Shown here in pieces: positions 55,538 through 62,573 of a stretch of 64,000 nt of DNA. The stretch's first letter is position 1. Every line of letters begins with the position of its first letter. The notes under the pieces were generated by a model. The model saw only the letters and a program-made list of their open reading frames with translations, made no database searches and was not told where the DNA came from. The stretch spans positions 1-64,000 of the forward strand of contig NZ_MVKX01000008.1 of the NCBI RefSeq assembly GCF_002018365.1, given 5' to 3'. Source of the stretch: Acinetobacter amyesii (lineage in GTDB: Bacteria; Pseudomonadota; Gammaproteobacteria; Pseudomonadales; Moraxellaceae). The position numbers and the translations under genes were made by a program.

Positions 55538-56566
55538 TTATGCGGTCAATTCTTGGCGAATAATGGCAGCGCCTGCGCTTAGCGCATTTAGTTTGCCTTG
55601 CGCCACGTGGCGAGGTAAAGGCGCCATACCGCAGTTTGTTGAAGGATATAGCTTGTCGGCATCTACAAATTGCAATGCTTTGCGTAATGTATTTGCTACT
55701 TCTTCTGCTGTTTCAACCTGATTGGTTGCTACATCAATTGCGCCAACCATCACTTTTTTACCGCGGATGAGTTGAATCAAATCCATTGGTACACGAGAGT
55801 TTTGGCATTCAAGCGAGATAATATCGAGCTTCGATTGCTGAAGTTTTGGGAATGATTCTTCATATTGGCGCCATTCATTACCCAAAGTTTGTTTCCAATC
55901 GGTATTGGCTTTAATGCCATAACCATAGCAAATGTGAACAGCAGTTTCGCATTTCAAACCTTCAAGCGCGCGCTCTAAGGTCGCAATACCCCAGTCATTG
56001 ACTTCATCAAAAAATACGTTAAACGCAGGCTCATCAAATTGAATGATATCTACGCCTGCCGCTTCAAGCTCTAAAGCTTCTTGGTTGAGGATTTTAGCAA
56101 ATTCCCAAGCTAATTTTTCACGGCTTTTGTAGTGACCATCATACAAAGTATCAATCATCGTCATTGGGCCAGGCAAAGCCCATTTGATCGGCTGATTGGT
56201 TTGGCTGCGTAAGAATTTCGCATCATCCACAAACACTGCTTTCTTACGCGATACCTCACCTACAACTGAAGGTACACTTGCATCGTAACGATTACGAATA
56301 CGCATCGTTTCACGCTTTTCGAAATCTACACCTTCAAGATGTTCAATAAACGTGGTTACAAAATGCTGACGGGTTTGTTCGCCATCGCTGACAATATCAA
56401 TGCCTGCATGGATTTGTTCATGCAAAGATAATTTCAACGCATCACGTTTTGCATCTAATAATTCTTCGCCTTCAAGTTTCCATGCTGACCACAATTTTTC
56501 AGGTTCAGCCAGCCAAGATGGTTTAGGTAAGCTGCCAGCAGTTGAAGTTGGGAGTAAAATGGCCAT
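55538..56566 (-). CDS. mesD: Core methionine synthase MesD (folate-independent MetE-like)
   Basis: This 342-residue protein corresponds to only the C-terminal catalytic half of MetE. The zinc ligands are present: His and Cys in AVHICYGYG (about residues 211-219), Glu in SLECQNSR (about 252-259) and Cys in PSTNCGMAPL near the end. DIVSDGEQTR and DIIQFDEPAFN hold the substrate-binding residues. The folate-binding N-terminal domain is absent. Published work on core methionine synthases describes such a family, MesD, in aerobic bacteria including Acinetobacter; it needs neither methylfolate nor cobalamin but needs oxygen and a DUF1852 protein. That protein is encoded 76 bases upstream. Confidence 0.88.
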   Translation of the reverse strand: MAILLPTSTAGSLPKPSWLAEPEKLWSAWKLEGEELLDAKRDALKLSLHEQIHAGIDIVSDGEQTRQHFVTTFIEHLEGVDFEKRETMRIRNRYDASVPSVVGEVSRKKAVFVDDAKFLRSQTNQPIKWALPGPMTMIDTLYDGHYKSREKLAWEFAKILNQEALELEAAGVDIIQFDEPAFNVFFDEVNDWGIATLERALEGLKCETAVHICYGYGIKANTDWKQTLGNEWRQYEESFPKLQQSKLDIISLECQNSRVPMDLIQLIRGKKVMVGAIDVATNQVETAEEVANTLRKALQFVDADKLYPSTNCGMAPLPRHVAQGKLNALSAGAAIIRQELTA

Positions 56567-56642
56567 ATTCGATCTTCTATCTCTATTTTCTTTAAAACGG
56601 GTGGTTTACACCCGCGTTTTCATCTATTTACGTGATTTAAAA

Positions 56643-57632
56643 TTAAGCTGCGTCTGCATTTTCAATGCTAAAATTAGCAGCCCACTCATTCAAAATGTCT
56701 TGATATGGCTGAATAAAATTCTCTTCCGTCCATTTGCCCTGTTTAACCGCCAACTGGCCACGTTCAACACGGTCGTACACAATACGGGTTAATGAGTAAT
56801 CGCCAAAGCTTAAGCTTGGTTGATACACTAAACCTGCTGTCGCATTGGTATTGTAAATTTCAGGACGGTAGATTTTTTGGAAGCTTTCCATGGTGCTGAT
56901 CGCGCTGATCAGTTCGAAATCTGTATAGTCGTTCAGCAAGTTATTTGCTGAATAGAATGCCAATGGCGCAGTCGCATTTTCAGGTTTGAAGTAACGAACA
57001 CTTAAGCCCATTTTTGCAAAATAGTCATCGGTACGTGAATAGTCATCATTGGTGTATTCCACACCTAAGATCGGATGCACATTTGCAGTACGGTAATAGG
57101 TTTTTGTCGTTGAAACACTTAAGCAAATCACAGGTTGTTTTTTGAATTCAGCTTTGAATACGTCTGAATTGATTAAGTGTTGATATAGCTTGCCATGTAA
57201 ATCACCAAAATCTTCAGGTTTTTCATTGAACTTGCAACCGAGTGCTGGCAATACTACGCTGAAGTCATAGTCACGTACATACGATGAAAAACTGTTGCCG
57301 ATCATGCCTTCAATGCGTTCATTGGTCTTATGGTCGATGATGGTGCTTTTTAAAGTTTCAATAAACGGGAAAGTTTGACCATTGCCCTCTACATCGAGTT
57401 CAGCAGAAATAATGTCAATTTCTAGTGAATAACGATCCGCATTTGGGTTGTCACAGCTCGCCAAAGTGTTGAAGCGGTTATTAATCATTGCCAAGGTACG
57501 GCGCAAATTTTCTTCACGGTGCTCACCGCGCGCCAAGTTAGCAAAGTTCGTTGTTAGACGTGTATTGTCTGCTGGTTTATAGTTTTCATCAAAGCGGATA
57601 CGTTTGATTGAACATGCAAATTTATTACTCAT
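56643..57632 (-). CDS. mesX: DUF1852 protein MesX, partner of MesD
   Basis: This 329-residue protein starts MSNKFACSIKRIRFDENYKP and contains GMIGNSFSSYVRDYDFSVVLP, DYSRTDDYFAKMGLSVRYF and SYVRDYDF. It has no signal peptide or membrane segment. I assign DUF1852 from memory of this sequence type next to mesD. In published genetics MesX is required for MesD activity together with oxygen, but its chemistry and the methyl donor are unknown. It is first in the minus-strand series mesX-mesD-flavin reductase-tauE. I see no SAM riboswitch-like leader. Confidence 0.85.
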   Translation of the reverse strand: MSNKFACSIKRIRFDENYKPADNTRLTTNFANLARGEHREENLRRTLAMINNRFNTLASCDNPNADRYSLEIDIISAELDVEGNGQTFPFIETLKSTIIDHKTNERIEGMIGNSFSSYVRDYDFSVVLPALGCKFNEKPEDFGDLHGKLYQHLINSDVFKAEFKKQPVICLSVSTTKTYYRTANVHPILGVEYTNDDYSRTDDYFAKMGLSVRYFKPENATAPLAFYSANNLLNDYTDFELISAISTMESFQKIYRPEIYNTNATAGLVYQPSLSFGDYSLTRIVYDRVERGQLAVKQGKWTEENFIQPYQDILNEWAANFSIENADAA

Positions 57633-58099
57633 GGAGATTCACTACCCTAAAATTAAAATAATCAAAATTTCTGTATGGAGTAATTTATACGTGAATCTTA
57701 AGATGAATAAAAATGATTTAACCTCAACACAAAGTGAGTGAAATTCATGTTTGGTAATTTTATAGGATGAATATATTTCAACTTGGCTCGATGAGAGCAT
57801 TTAAAAAATAATCTGGATATAAATAATTTTAAATTAAATATAAACAATACTTTATGATATTTTTTTAATAAGTATTTATATCTATATTCTACTGACTTTT
57901 TAGGATAAAATGAAAATCATCGATAAGTATGTCCGCTTTTAGAATATGATTATTTATCGTTCTAAGTGAATTAAACTCAGCTTAAACTGAGAAAAGATCA
58001 AATTATTAACTAGATTTTCATTTCTTATATTTAGGTCCAAGTACCCAAATTTATCATTTAGATACTTGCCCTATTTTTGTAAACTACTATGCAATCACT
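57633..58099. other. AT-rich intergenic region upstream of mesX (467 bases, no gene seen)
   Basis: The mesX promoter must lie in the left part, but no convincing hexamer pair or methionine-responsive element is visible. A small hairpin CTCAG-CTTAAA-CTGAG at 57976-57991, with a short T-rich tail on the minus strand, may be the terminator of the flavoprotein gene at 58100. ORFs here are short and without ribosome sites. Confidence 0.45.
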
Positions 58100-59005
58100 T
58101 TAAAAAATAAAAGATTTATGCGCGACAATCCCTGTCATTGCTCCATCACCTACGGATAAAGCAACTGAACCACCTGAACGTGTGACATCACCGCAAGCAT
58201 AAATTCCTTTAACATTTGTTTCTTTTGCTGGCGAAGTTTTAATGGCCTCGCCATATTCATTGCAGTCTATCTCTAAACCTAACTGCTGAATCCAGTTCGA
58301 TTGCAGACGAGTAACAGTAGAAACAAATAAGCCATCCAATTGAATTCGTTCACCATCTGCCATTACAACGTCACAATGACCTTCAATATGGTCAATTTTA
58401 CGCGTTTCGATCTGAATTTGACGTTTAGAAAGCTTCGCTAATAACTCATCATCCAATTGATCTACAGCAATTGCATCATTTAAAAATAAAGTAGTATTTC
58501 CCCAATCTGGCAACATCAACGCCATGTGCAATGAGTGCATACCCGACACTAACATGCCAATTTCACCTAAGTTCAGTTCATAACCATCACAATATGGGCA
58601 GTGATAAATAGATTGCCCCCAACGTTCAGCCAAACCATTCACTTGAGGCAATTCGTCACGTACGCCAGTGGCAATAATCATTTTTTCAGCTTGAATGTGC
58701 TGATTACCTGCAACAATTAAATATTTTCCATCAAGCGCTTTTACATCAGTAACCGTTTCAGCAAGCCATGAAATCGTGGAATACTTTTCTAATTGTACTT
58801 TGGCTTCTGCTGCAATAGCACTAGGTGATCGGCCATCTTGCGTCAAAAAATTATGTGAATGTTCAGCAAAACGATTACGACGTTGCCCAGCATCAATAAT
58901 TAAAATACGGCGGCGCGCACGTGCTAAAGGTAAAGCAGCAGAAAGTCCTGCATAACTACCACCAATAATCACAACTTCATAATTCATATTCATATTCATA
59001 TTCAT
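58100..59005 (-). CDS. Thioredoxin reductase-like NAD(P)/FAD flavoprotein
   Basis: This 301-residue protein has the FAD motif VVIIGGSYAGLSAALPLARA (about residues 10-29) and a redox-active pair in HCPYCDGYE (about 135-143). The second FAD motif is in KGIYACGDVTRSGG near the end. It resembles small TrxB-like reductases of the AhpF/TrxB fold. The N-terminus MNMNMNMNYE comes from four tandem copies of ATGAAT, so any of the first four Met codons could start it. It is divergent from an Rrf2 gene with two operators between, so redox or nitrosative control is plausible. Its protein partner is unknown. Confidence 0.8.
   Translation of the reverse strand: MNMNMNMNYEVVIIGGSYAGLSAALPLARARRRILIIDAGQRRNRFAEHSHNFLTQDGRSPSAIAAEAKVQLEKYSTISWLAETVTDVKALDGKYLIVAGNQHIQAEKMIIATGVRDELPQVNGLAERWGQSIYHCPYCDGYELNLGEIGMLVSGMHSLHMALMLPDWGNTTLFLNDAIAVDQLDDELLAKLSKRQIQIETRKIDHIEGHCDVVMADGERIQLDGLFVSTVTRLQSNWIQQLGLEIDCNEYGEAIKTSPAKETNVKGIYACGDVTRSGGSVALSVGDGAMTGIVAHKSFIF
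58982..59005. repeat. Hexanucleotide microsatellite at the start of the flavoprotein gene
   Basis: ATTCAT is repeated exactly four times (minus-strand ATGAAT x4). Each unit supplies an in-frame ATG, and gain or loss of units keeps the frame. Copy number could change the distance between the ribosome site and the first start codon. Confidence 0.8.
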
Positions 59006-59016
59006 AATGCCTATAT

Positions 59017-59073
59017 GTAACTTTAAAAGTTACTATATCATTTAACATGCTTATAAGAAACTTTTAATGTTAC
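59017..59073. promoter_or_regulatory. Two Rrf2 operators between the flavoprotein and Rrf2 genes
   Basis: Site 1 (59017-59033) is a perfect palindrome GTAACTTT-A-AAAGTTAC. Site 2 (59057-59073), GAAACTTTTAATGTTAC, is the same sequence with three changes. Centres are 40 bases apart. Site 1 starts 12 bases before the flavoprotein start codon and so probably overlaps its promoter or leader; site 2 ends 34 bases before the Rrf2 gene. Confidence 0.75.
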
Positions 59074-59106
59074 AATCTATCAATTGCCCTAATCACCTAT
59101 TTCCTC

Positions 59107-59547
59107 ATGCGTAAAGACAGTAAACTTTCAAGAATGCTACATGTTCTGTTGCACATGGCGCGTGAAAACAAGCCTTTTACTTCCGAGCAAATCGCTGAGA
59201 TGCTGGAAACAAATCCAGTTGTAGTGCGTAGAACCATGTCGGGATTAAAAAAACATGGATTTGTTGATTCTGAGAAAGGCCCTGGTGGCGGCTGGAGTTT
59301 GATTAAACCTCTGCATGACATTTCGCTGTATGACATTTACCTTGCTGTTGGTGAACCTTCTATTTTTGCGATTGGCAATGAAAATATGCATCCAGATTGC
59401 TTAGTAGAACTAGTGGTCAATCGGGCACTTGATCATGCCTTTTTTGAAGCGCAAGAAGTGCTGATTAAAAACCTTAAAGCAACTCAATTAGACCAATTGG
59501 CACATGATTTTCAAATTGAATGGAATAAGCAAATGAACACGAAATAA
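59107..59547 (+). CDS. Rrf2-family transcriptional regulator
   Basis: This 146-residue winged-helix protein has SRMLHVLLHMARENKPFTSEQIAEML (recognition region about residues 8-60) and KGPGGGWSLIKP, the family wing. Rrf2 members such as IscR and NsrR use three Cys to hold a cluster; here I find only one Cys (HPDCLVE), so an Fe-S cluster is unlikely. It is closer to the YwnA/CymR-like branch. It probably represses the divergent flavoprotein gene and itself through the two palindromes. Confidence 0.83.
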   Translation: MRKDSKLSRMLHVLLHMARENKPFTSEQIAEMLETNPVVVRRTMSGLKKHGFVDSEKGPGGGWSLIKPLHDISLYDIYLAVGEPSIFAIGNENMHPDCLVELVVNRALDHAFFEAQEVLIKNLKATQLDQLAHDFQIEWNKQMNTK

Positions 59548-59687
59548 AATAAATGCATCTTCATATCTGTTTCAATTTTAAGTCTCTGTACTGAATCAGT
59601 CTCAACTCAAAACTTAGAAAAAATCAGCATATTCAAAATTTGATATGTCCATAAATCGCTAAAATATAAAGTTTATATTTATAGCTT

Positions 59688-60362
59688 ATGATTATGTCAA
59701 ACAAACTTGAACGTCAGAAACTGACTCTCCCAACAGGTCATGACAAGCTTTTATTGCATTCTTGCTGTGCGCCCTGTTCTGGCGAAGTCATGGAAACTTT
59801 AATTGAATCTGGTATTGATTTTTCGATCTTTTTTTACAATCCTAATATTCATCCAGTTAAAGAATATGAAATCCGTAAAGAGGAAAATATCCGCTTTGCA
59901 GAAAAACACAACATTCCGTTTATCGACTGTGATTACGACACTGACAACTGGTTTGAACGTGCCAAAGGCATGGAAAATGAGCCTGAAAAAGGTATCCGCT
60001 GTACCATGTGTTTTGATATGCGCTTTGAACGTACAGCATTATATGCAGCAGAACATGGCTTTAGCCTGATCAGCAGTTCACTGGGAATTTCACGCTGGAA
60101 AAACATGCAGCAGATTAATGACTGCGGGCATCGTTCGGCTTCACATTATGACGGAATTACCTATTGGGACTATAACTGGCGTAAAAATGGTGGCGCTGTA
60201 CGTATGCTGGAAATCAGTAAAAAAGAAGAATTTTATCAGCAGGAATACTGCGGCTGTGTCTATTCACTGCGCGATACCAACCGCTGGCGCATAAGCCAAG
60301 GCCGCGACCGAATCAAATTAGGGGTAAAGTTTTATTCCAATGCCATGGATGAAGAAGCTTAA
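59688..60362 (+). CDS. queH: Epoxyqueuosine reductase QueH
   Basis: QueH performs the last step in making queuosine in tRNA, reducing epoxyqueuosine. The 224-residue product (former DUF208) has the cluster and metal Cys motifs HSCCAPCSG (about residues 24-32), RCTMCFDMR (about 104-112) and YCGCVYSL (about 187-194). [14 protein letters not shown] is another landmark. It is the alternative to QueG and needs no cobalamin. Met3 is a possible start. It is a single-gene unit closed by the terminator at 60410-60443. Confidence 0.9.
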   Translation: MIMSNKLERQKLTLPTGHDKLLLHSCCAPCSGEVMETLIESGIDFSIFFYNPNIHPVKEYEIRKEENIRFAEKHNIPFIDCDYDTDNWFERAKGMENEPEKGIRCTMCFDMRFERTALYAAEHGFSLISSSLGISRWKNMQQINDCGHRSASHYDGITYWDYNWRKNGGAVRMLEISKKEEFYQQEYCGCVYSLRDTNRWRISQGRDRIKLGVKFYSNAMDEEA

Positions 60363-60409
60363 GTTCTGCACTTTGCTATCTTTCATTGATATTAATTTAA
60401 TATTGTTAA

Positions 60410-60443
60410 GCCCTGAAGTATTTACGCCATTCAGGGCCTTTTT
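60410..60443 (+). terminator. Rho-independent terminator after queH
   Basis: GCCCTGAA (60410-60417) and TTCAGGGC (60430-60437) form an eight-base-pair stem followed by CTTTTT on the plus strand. The convergent lipoprotein gene ends at 60458. Confidence 0.8.
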
Positions 60444-60457
60444 AGTTATATTTCAAC

Positions 60458-61480
60458 TTATTTTAGTTCTTCAACCAACGTTGGATAGATTGATCCATCG
60501 ACATCCATTTCAGTTTTATAAATACCATTGGCAACATTAAATTTATTTACGTGGTAACTAGAGCCATAAATTGAGTCAAAACCTGTTCCTTTTTTAAAGA
60601 CTTGTTTATTGGCAGCTAAATCCAGTAAATGTGTCCCTCCAATAAACTGTTCATATTGTGCAGGGTCAACACCAACTCGGGTTGACATGATTTTCACGGC
60701 ATCGGCATGCGTTGCAGGGTCATTGATGTATTTAACCGTTTTATCCCAAACTTGAATGATTTTTTTCCATTCTTCTTTGTTGGCAGATAAATGCGTCATG
60801 TTGACGGTTAATGTGTCGTAAATCAGACCGGGTTTATCTTTCGATGTATAAATGATTTTTGATCCAGCAACAGCTTTCAGCGCTTGATTTGCGACCGGTT
60901 GCCACACGGCAATCGCTGCAATATCTGGACTCGCAAATACTTGTGGCAGCTCATTGGTCATAGTGTTGACCAACTTCACTTCAGAAGCTTGAATTTTTGC
61001 ATCATCCAATGCTGTCGCCAAAAGTAAATGATCAACCAAGCCTTTTTCTGTCGCGACACTTTTACCTTTTAGATCGGCAAGGCTATTGATGCCATCTTTA
61101 GCAATGATGACATCATTTCCCGCAGAATAGTCCGTCGCCATAATCATGACGCCTTTCGTGCCGCCAGAACCCGTGACTAAGTTGTCACCATTGGTGACTA
61201 GAACGGCATCCAACTGATTTGCCGCAAATGCAGATAATGAAGCTGAATAATCAAACCATTTAAAGTCCACATTGACACCGGCTTCTTTCAACCAGCCTTT
61301 TTCAATAGCAACTTGCCATGCGACAAAACCAGGCCAGTCGCTATAGCCGATCGTAATGGCTTTTGTATTGACTGTGCCTTCTGCTTGCGCGTTTGGTTCA
61401 GGTGTTTTGGCTGTATTGTCACAACCACCTAGTAAGATAGCGGTCACAACGGAAGCAGATAAGCAGGCTTTTTTGATCAT
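60458..61480 (-). CDS. NitT/TauT-type ABC substrate-binding lipoprotein (orphan)
   Basis: This 340-residue protein has a lipoprotein signal with lipobox LLGGC (Cys20). The mature part has ITIGYSDWPGFVAWQVAIEKGWL (about residues 42-64), LDAVLVTNGDNLVTGSGG and AVWQPVANQAL, typical of SsuA/NrtA-like binding proteins. It has no permease or ATPase gene beside it. Its start overlaps the stop of the 65-residue ORF (ATGA). It is the last gene of a sigma-54 unit with a NikR-like regulator. I infer that it feeds the permease/ATPase at 43724-45549, which lack a binding protein. The ligand is unknown. Confidence 0.85.
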   Translation of the reverse strand: MIKKACLSASVVTAILLGGCDNTAKTPEPNAQAEGTVNTKAITIGYSDWPGFVAWQVAIEKGWLKEAGVNVDFKWFDYSASLSAFAANQLDAVLVTNGDNLVTGSGGTKGVMIMATDYSAGNDVIIAKDGINSLADLKGKSVATEKGLVDHLLLATALDDAKIQASEVKLVNTMTNELPQVFASPDIAAIAVWQPVANQALKAVAGSKIIYTSKDKPGLIYDTLTVNMTHLSANKEEWKKIIQVWDKTVKYINDPATHADAVKIMSTRVGVDPAQYEQFIGGTHLLDLAANKQVFKKGTGFDSIYGSSYHVNKFNVANGIYKTEMDVDGSIYPTLVEELK

Positions 61481-61674
61481 AGTGCGATTTCCCCGATGGC
61501 ATTACAGTTAAATTTGGTATTGGTGTACAAAAACGATGGTGTTTTCGGATTGCTGACTGATTGAGCATTACACTTTCCACGATTTGGTCTATGGTCGGCT
61601 GCATTAGCATGTGGTTTATTTTGGTCTGTTACTTTGTCTTTAAACTGACCTTGTGATCGATATAATTGGCCCAT
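61477..61674 (-). CDS. Small 65-residue protein between the NikR-like gene and the binding-protein gene
   Basis: I do not recognise the product. It is hydrophilic, rich in Asn, Lys and Gln, with two Cys (GKCNAQS, FNCNAIG) and no signal or membrane segment. It is supported by a strong ribosome site (AAGGAG, eight bases before the ATG), an 11-base gap from the gene before, and an ATGA overlap with the lipoprotein gene after it. It may act as a coupling leader for the lipoprotein or as a small protein in its own right. A competing ORF at 61419-61610 lacks these signals. Confidence 0.6.
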   Translation of the reverse strand: MGQLYRSQGQFKDKVTDQNKPHANAADHRPNRGKCNAQSVSNPKTPSFLYTNTKFNCNAIGEIAL

Positions 61675-61685
61675 TTTAAAACTCC

Positions 61686-62126
61686 TTAATTCTTTGCATT
61701 TTGCGGAATTGGCGGCATTACAGCGTCCATCAACTCCAAATGTCCTTTAATCACACCCTTAAGTGCTGAAAAATGCTGACTGATGACTTTGAGCTCTGAA
61801 CTGACACCTTGCAGAATCATGACTTCTAAAATTTTGTGATCATCGAGTTGAATATGCAGCGAGCTCACCACTTGTTCTAAAAACTGCTGCTGTAAATCTA
61901 AAAGCTGAATACGTAGCGCCGTACTACTTGCGTCATAAAGTAAGGTAAATGTGCCGACCATCACTTCATTTCGTTGCTCCTGATCGGCAATCAGATGCTT
62001 ATTGATCATGTCGACAATGGCCTGAGAACGGCTTTCATAATGCTGATCGACAATTTTTTGATCCAAAGCATCGACTGTTTTTTCAGGCACGGTAATACTG
62101 ATACGCGCCAGCTTTTGTTTAGGCAC
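61686..62126 (-). CDS. NikR-like ribbon-helix-helix regulator lacking nickel ligands
   Basis: This 146-residue protein has an N-terminal ribbon-helix-helix domain (ARISITVPEKTVDALDQ and SRSQAIVDMINKHL) and a C-terminal ACT-like domain in the NikR layout. Of the four NikR nickel ligands only one is kept: the region LHIQLDDHKILEV has His91, but the second His is Gln93 and the Cys is Ile99, while the His from the partner subunit is Gln80. It starts with GTG, with AAGGA six bases before it. It likely regulates its own sigma-54 unit and responds to something other than nickel. Confidence 0.75.
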   Translation of the reverse strand: MPKQKLARISITVPEKTVDALDQKIVDQHYESRSQAIVDMINKHLIADQEQRNEVMVGTFTLLYDASSTALRIQLLDLQQQFLEQVVSSLHIQLDDHKILEVMILQGVSSELKVISQHFSALKGVIKGHLELMDAVMPPIPQNAKN

Positions 62127-62135
62127 TGTTTTTCC

Positions 62136-62237
62136 TTATTTTTTTTGATGAATATAGAAACCCGCGCGGGCGCTCAGTAGCTCAATGAAAAACTGCTTTA
62201 ATTGATGCAGAAATGTTGCAGATTGATGGTGGTTCAT
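62136..62237 (-). CDS. Small 33-residue ORF heading the NikR-like operon
   Basis: The frame opens with ATG at 62237 and ends with TAA at 62136; the product begins MNHHQSATFLHQLKQFF and ends IHQKK. AGGAG lies exactly six bases before this ATG. Its stop is nine bases before the GTG of the NikR-like gene. The middle is amphipathic (FIELLSARAGFYI) and the ends are His- and Lys-rich. It could be a leader peptide or a small membrane-associated protein. I do not recognise it. Confidence 0.5.
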   Translation of the reverse strand: MNHHQSATFLHQLKQFFIELLSARAGFYIHQKK

Positions 62238-62291
62238 ATGCATCTCCTGTTTAAGTAATACAAAACATTTATTTCGTAATATCGATAGAAA

Positions 62292-62307
62292 TGCAGAATC
62301 TGTGCCA
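62292..62307 (-). promoter_or_regulatory. Sigma-54 promoter of the NikR-like/binding-protein unit
   Basis: On the minus strand TGGCACA-N4-CTGCA carries the -24 GG (62306-62305) and -12 GC (62294-62293) exactly ten bases apart. Transcription would start near 62281, about 45 bases before the small ORF. This is the third such element in the window and, like the other two, precedes uptake genes. Confidence 0.7.
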
Positions 62308-62573
62308 AGTGAGGAATATGAAAATGGTCTATTATTTTGTTCTTTTAACTTTCTTTTAGATTTTATTGTTCATTATTTGTGCAATAAACGCACTCCTACC
62401 GCCCCATTTGCACTATTACTGCGATGTATTATTTGATGAAAGACTATTTCTTAAGGTCGTTGTTCTTAAACAAGAACATTGACCGACATGTAACAAACTC
62501 GAAGTTCAATTTATTTCATCAACATTGAACATCATTTATACTGATTGATCATTCTATTCATCACTCAACGCCT
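62308..62573. other. Control region between the sigma-54 unit and the metallopeptidase gene
   Basis: The region is AT-rich and has no gene. TGCACTATTACTGC near 62410 and GTGCAATAAACGCAC near 62380 resemble NtrC half-sites at an enhancer-like distance from the sigma-54 promoter. CTTGTT and similar repeats (TTGTTCTTAAACAAGAACA, about 62460-62478) form an inverted repeat close to the plus-strand gene. None is certain. Confidence 0.35.

Noticed and set aside
56400..56792. 130-residue plus-strand ORF
   Set aside because: It is antisense to the start of mesD and the end of mesX and crosses their gap.
57633..58099. Possible SAM riboswitch upstream of mesX
   Set aside because: I found no set of paired stems with the conserved core of known SAM riboswitches; the region is simple AT-rich DNA.
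61419..61610. 63-residue minus-strand ORF overlapping the lipoprotein start
   Set aside because: It has no ribosome site and covers the lipoprotein signal sequence; the 61477-61674 frame has both a strong ribosome site and proper coupling.
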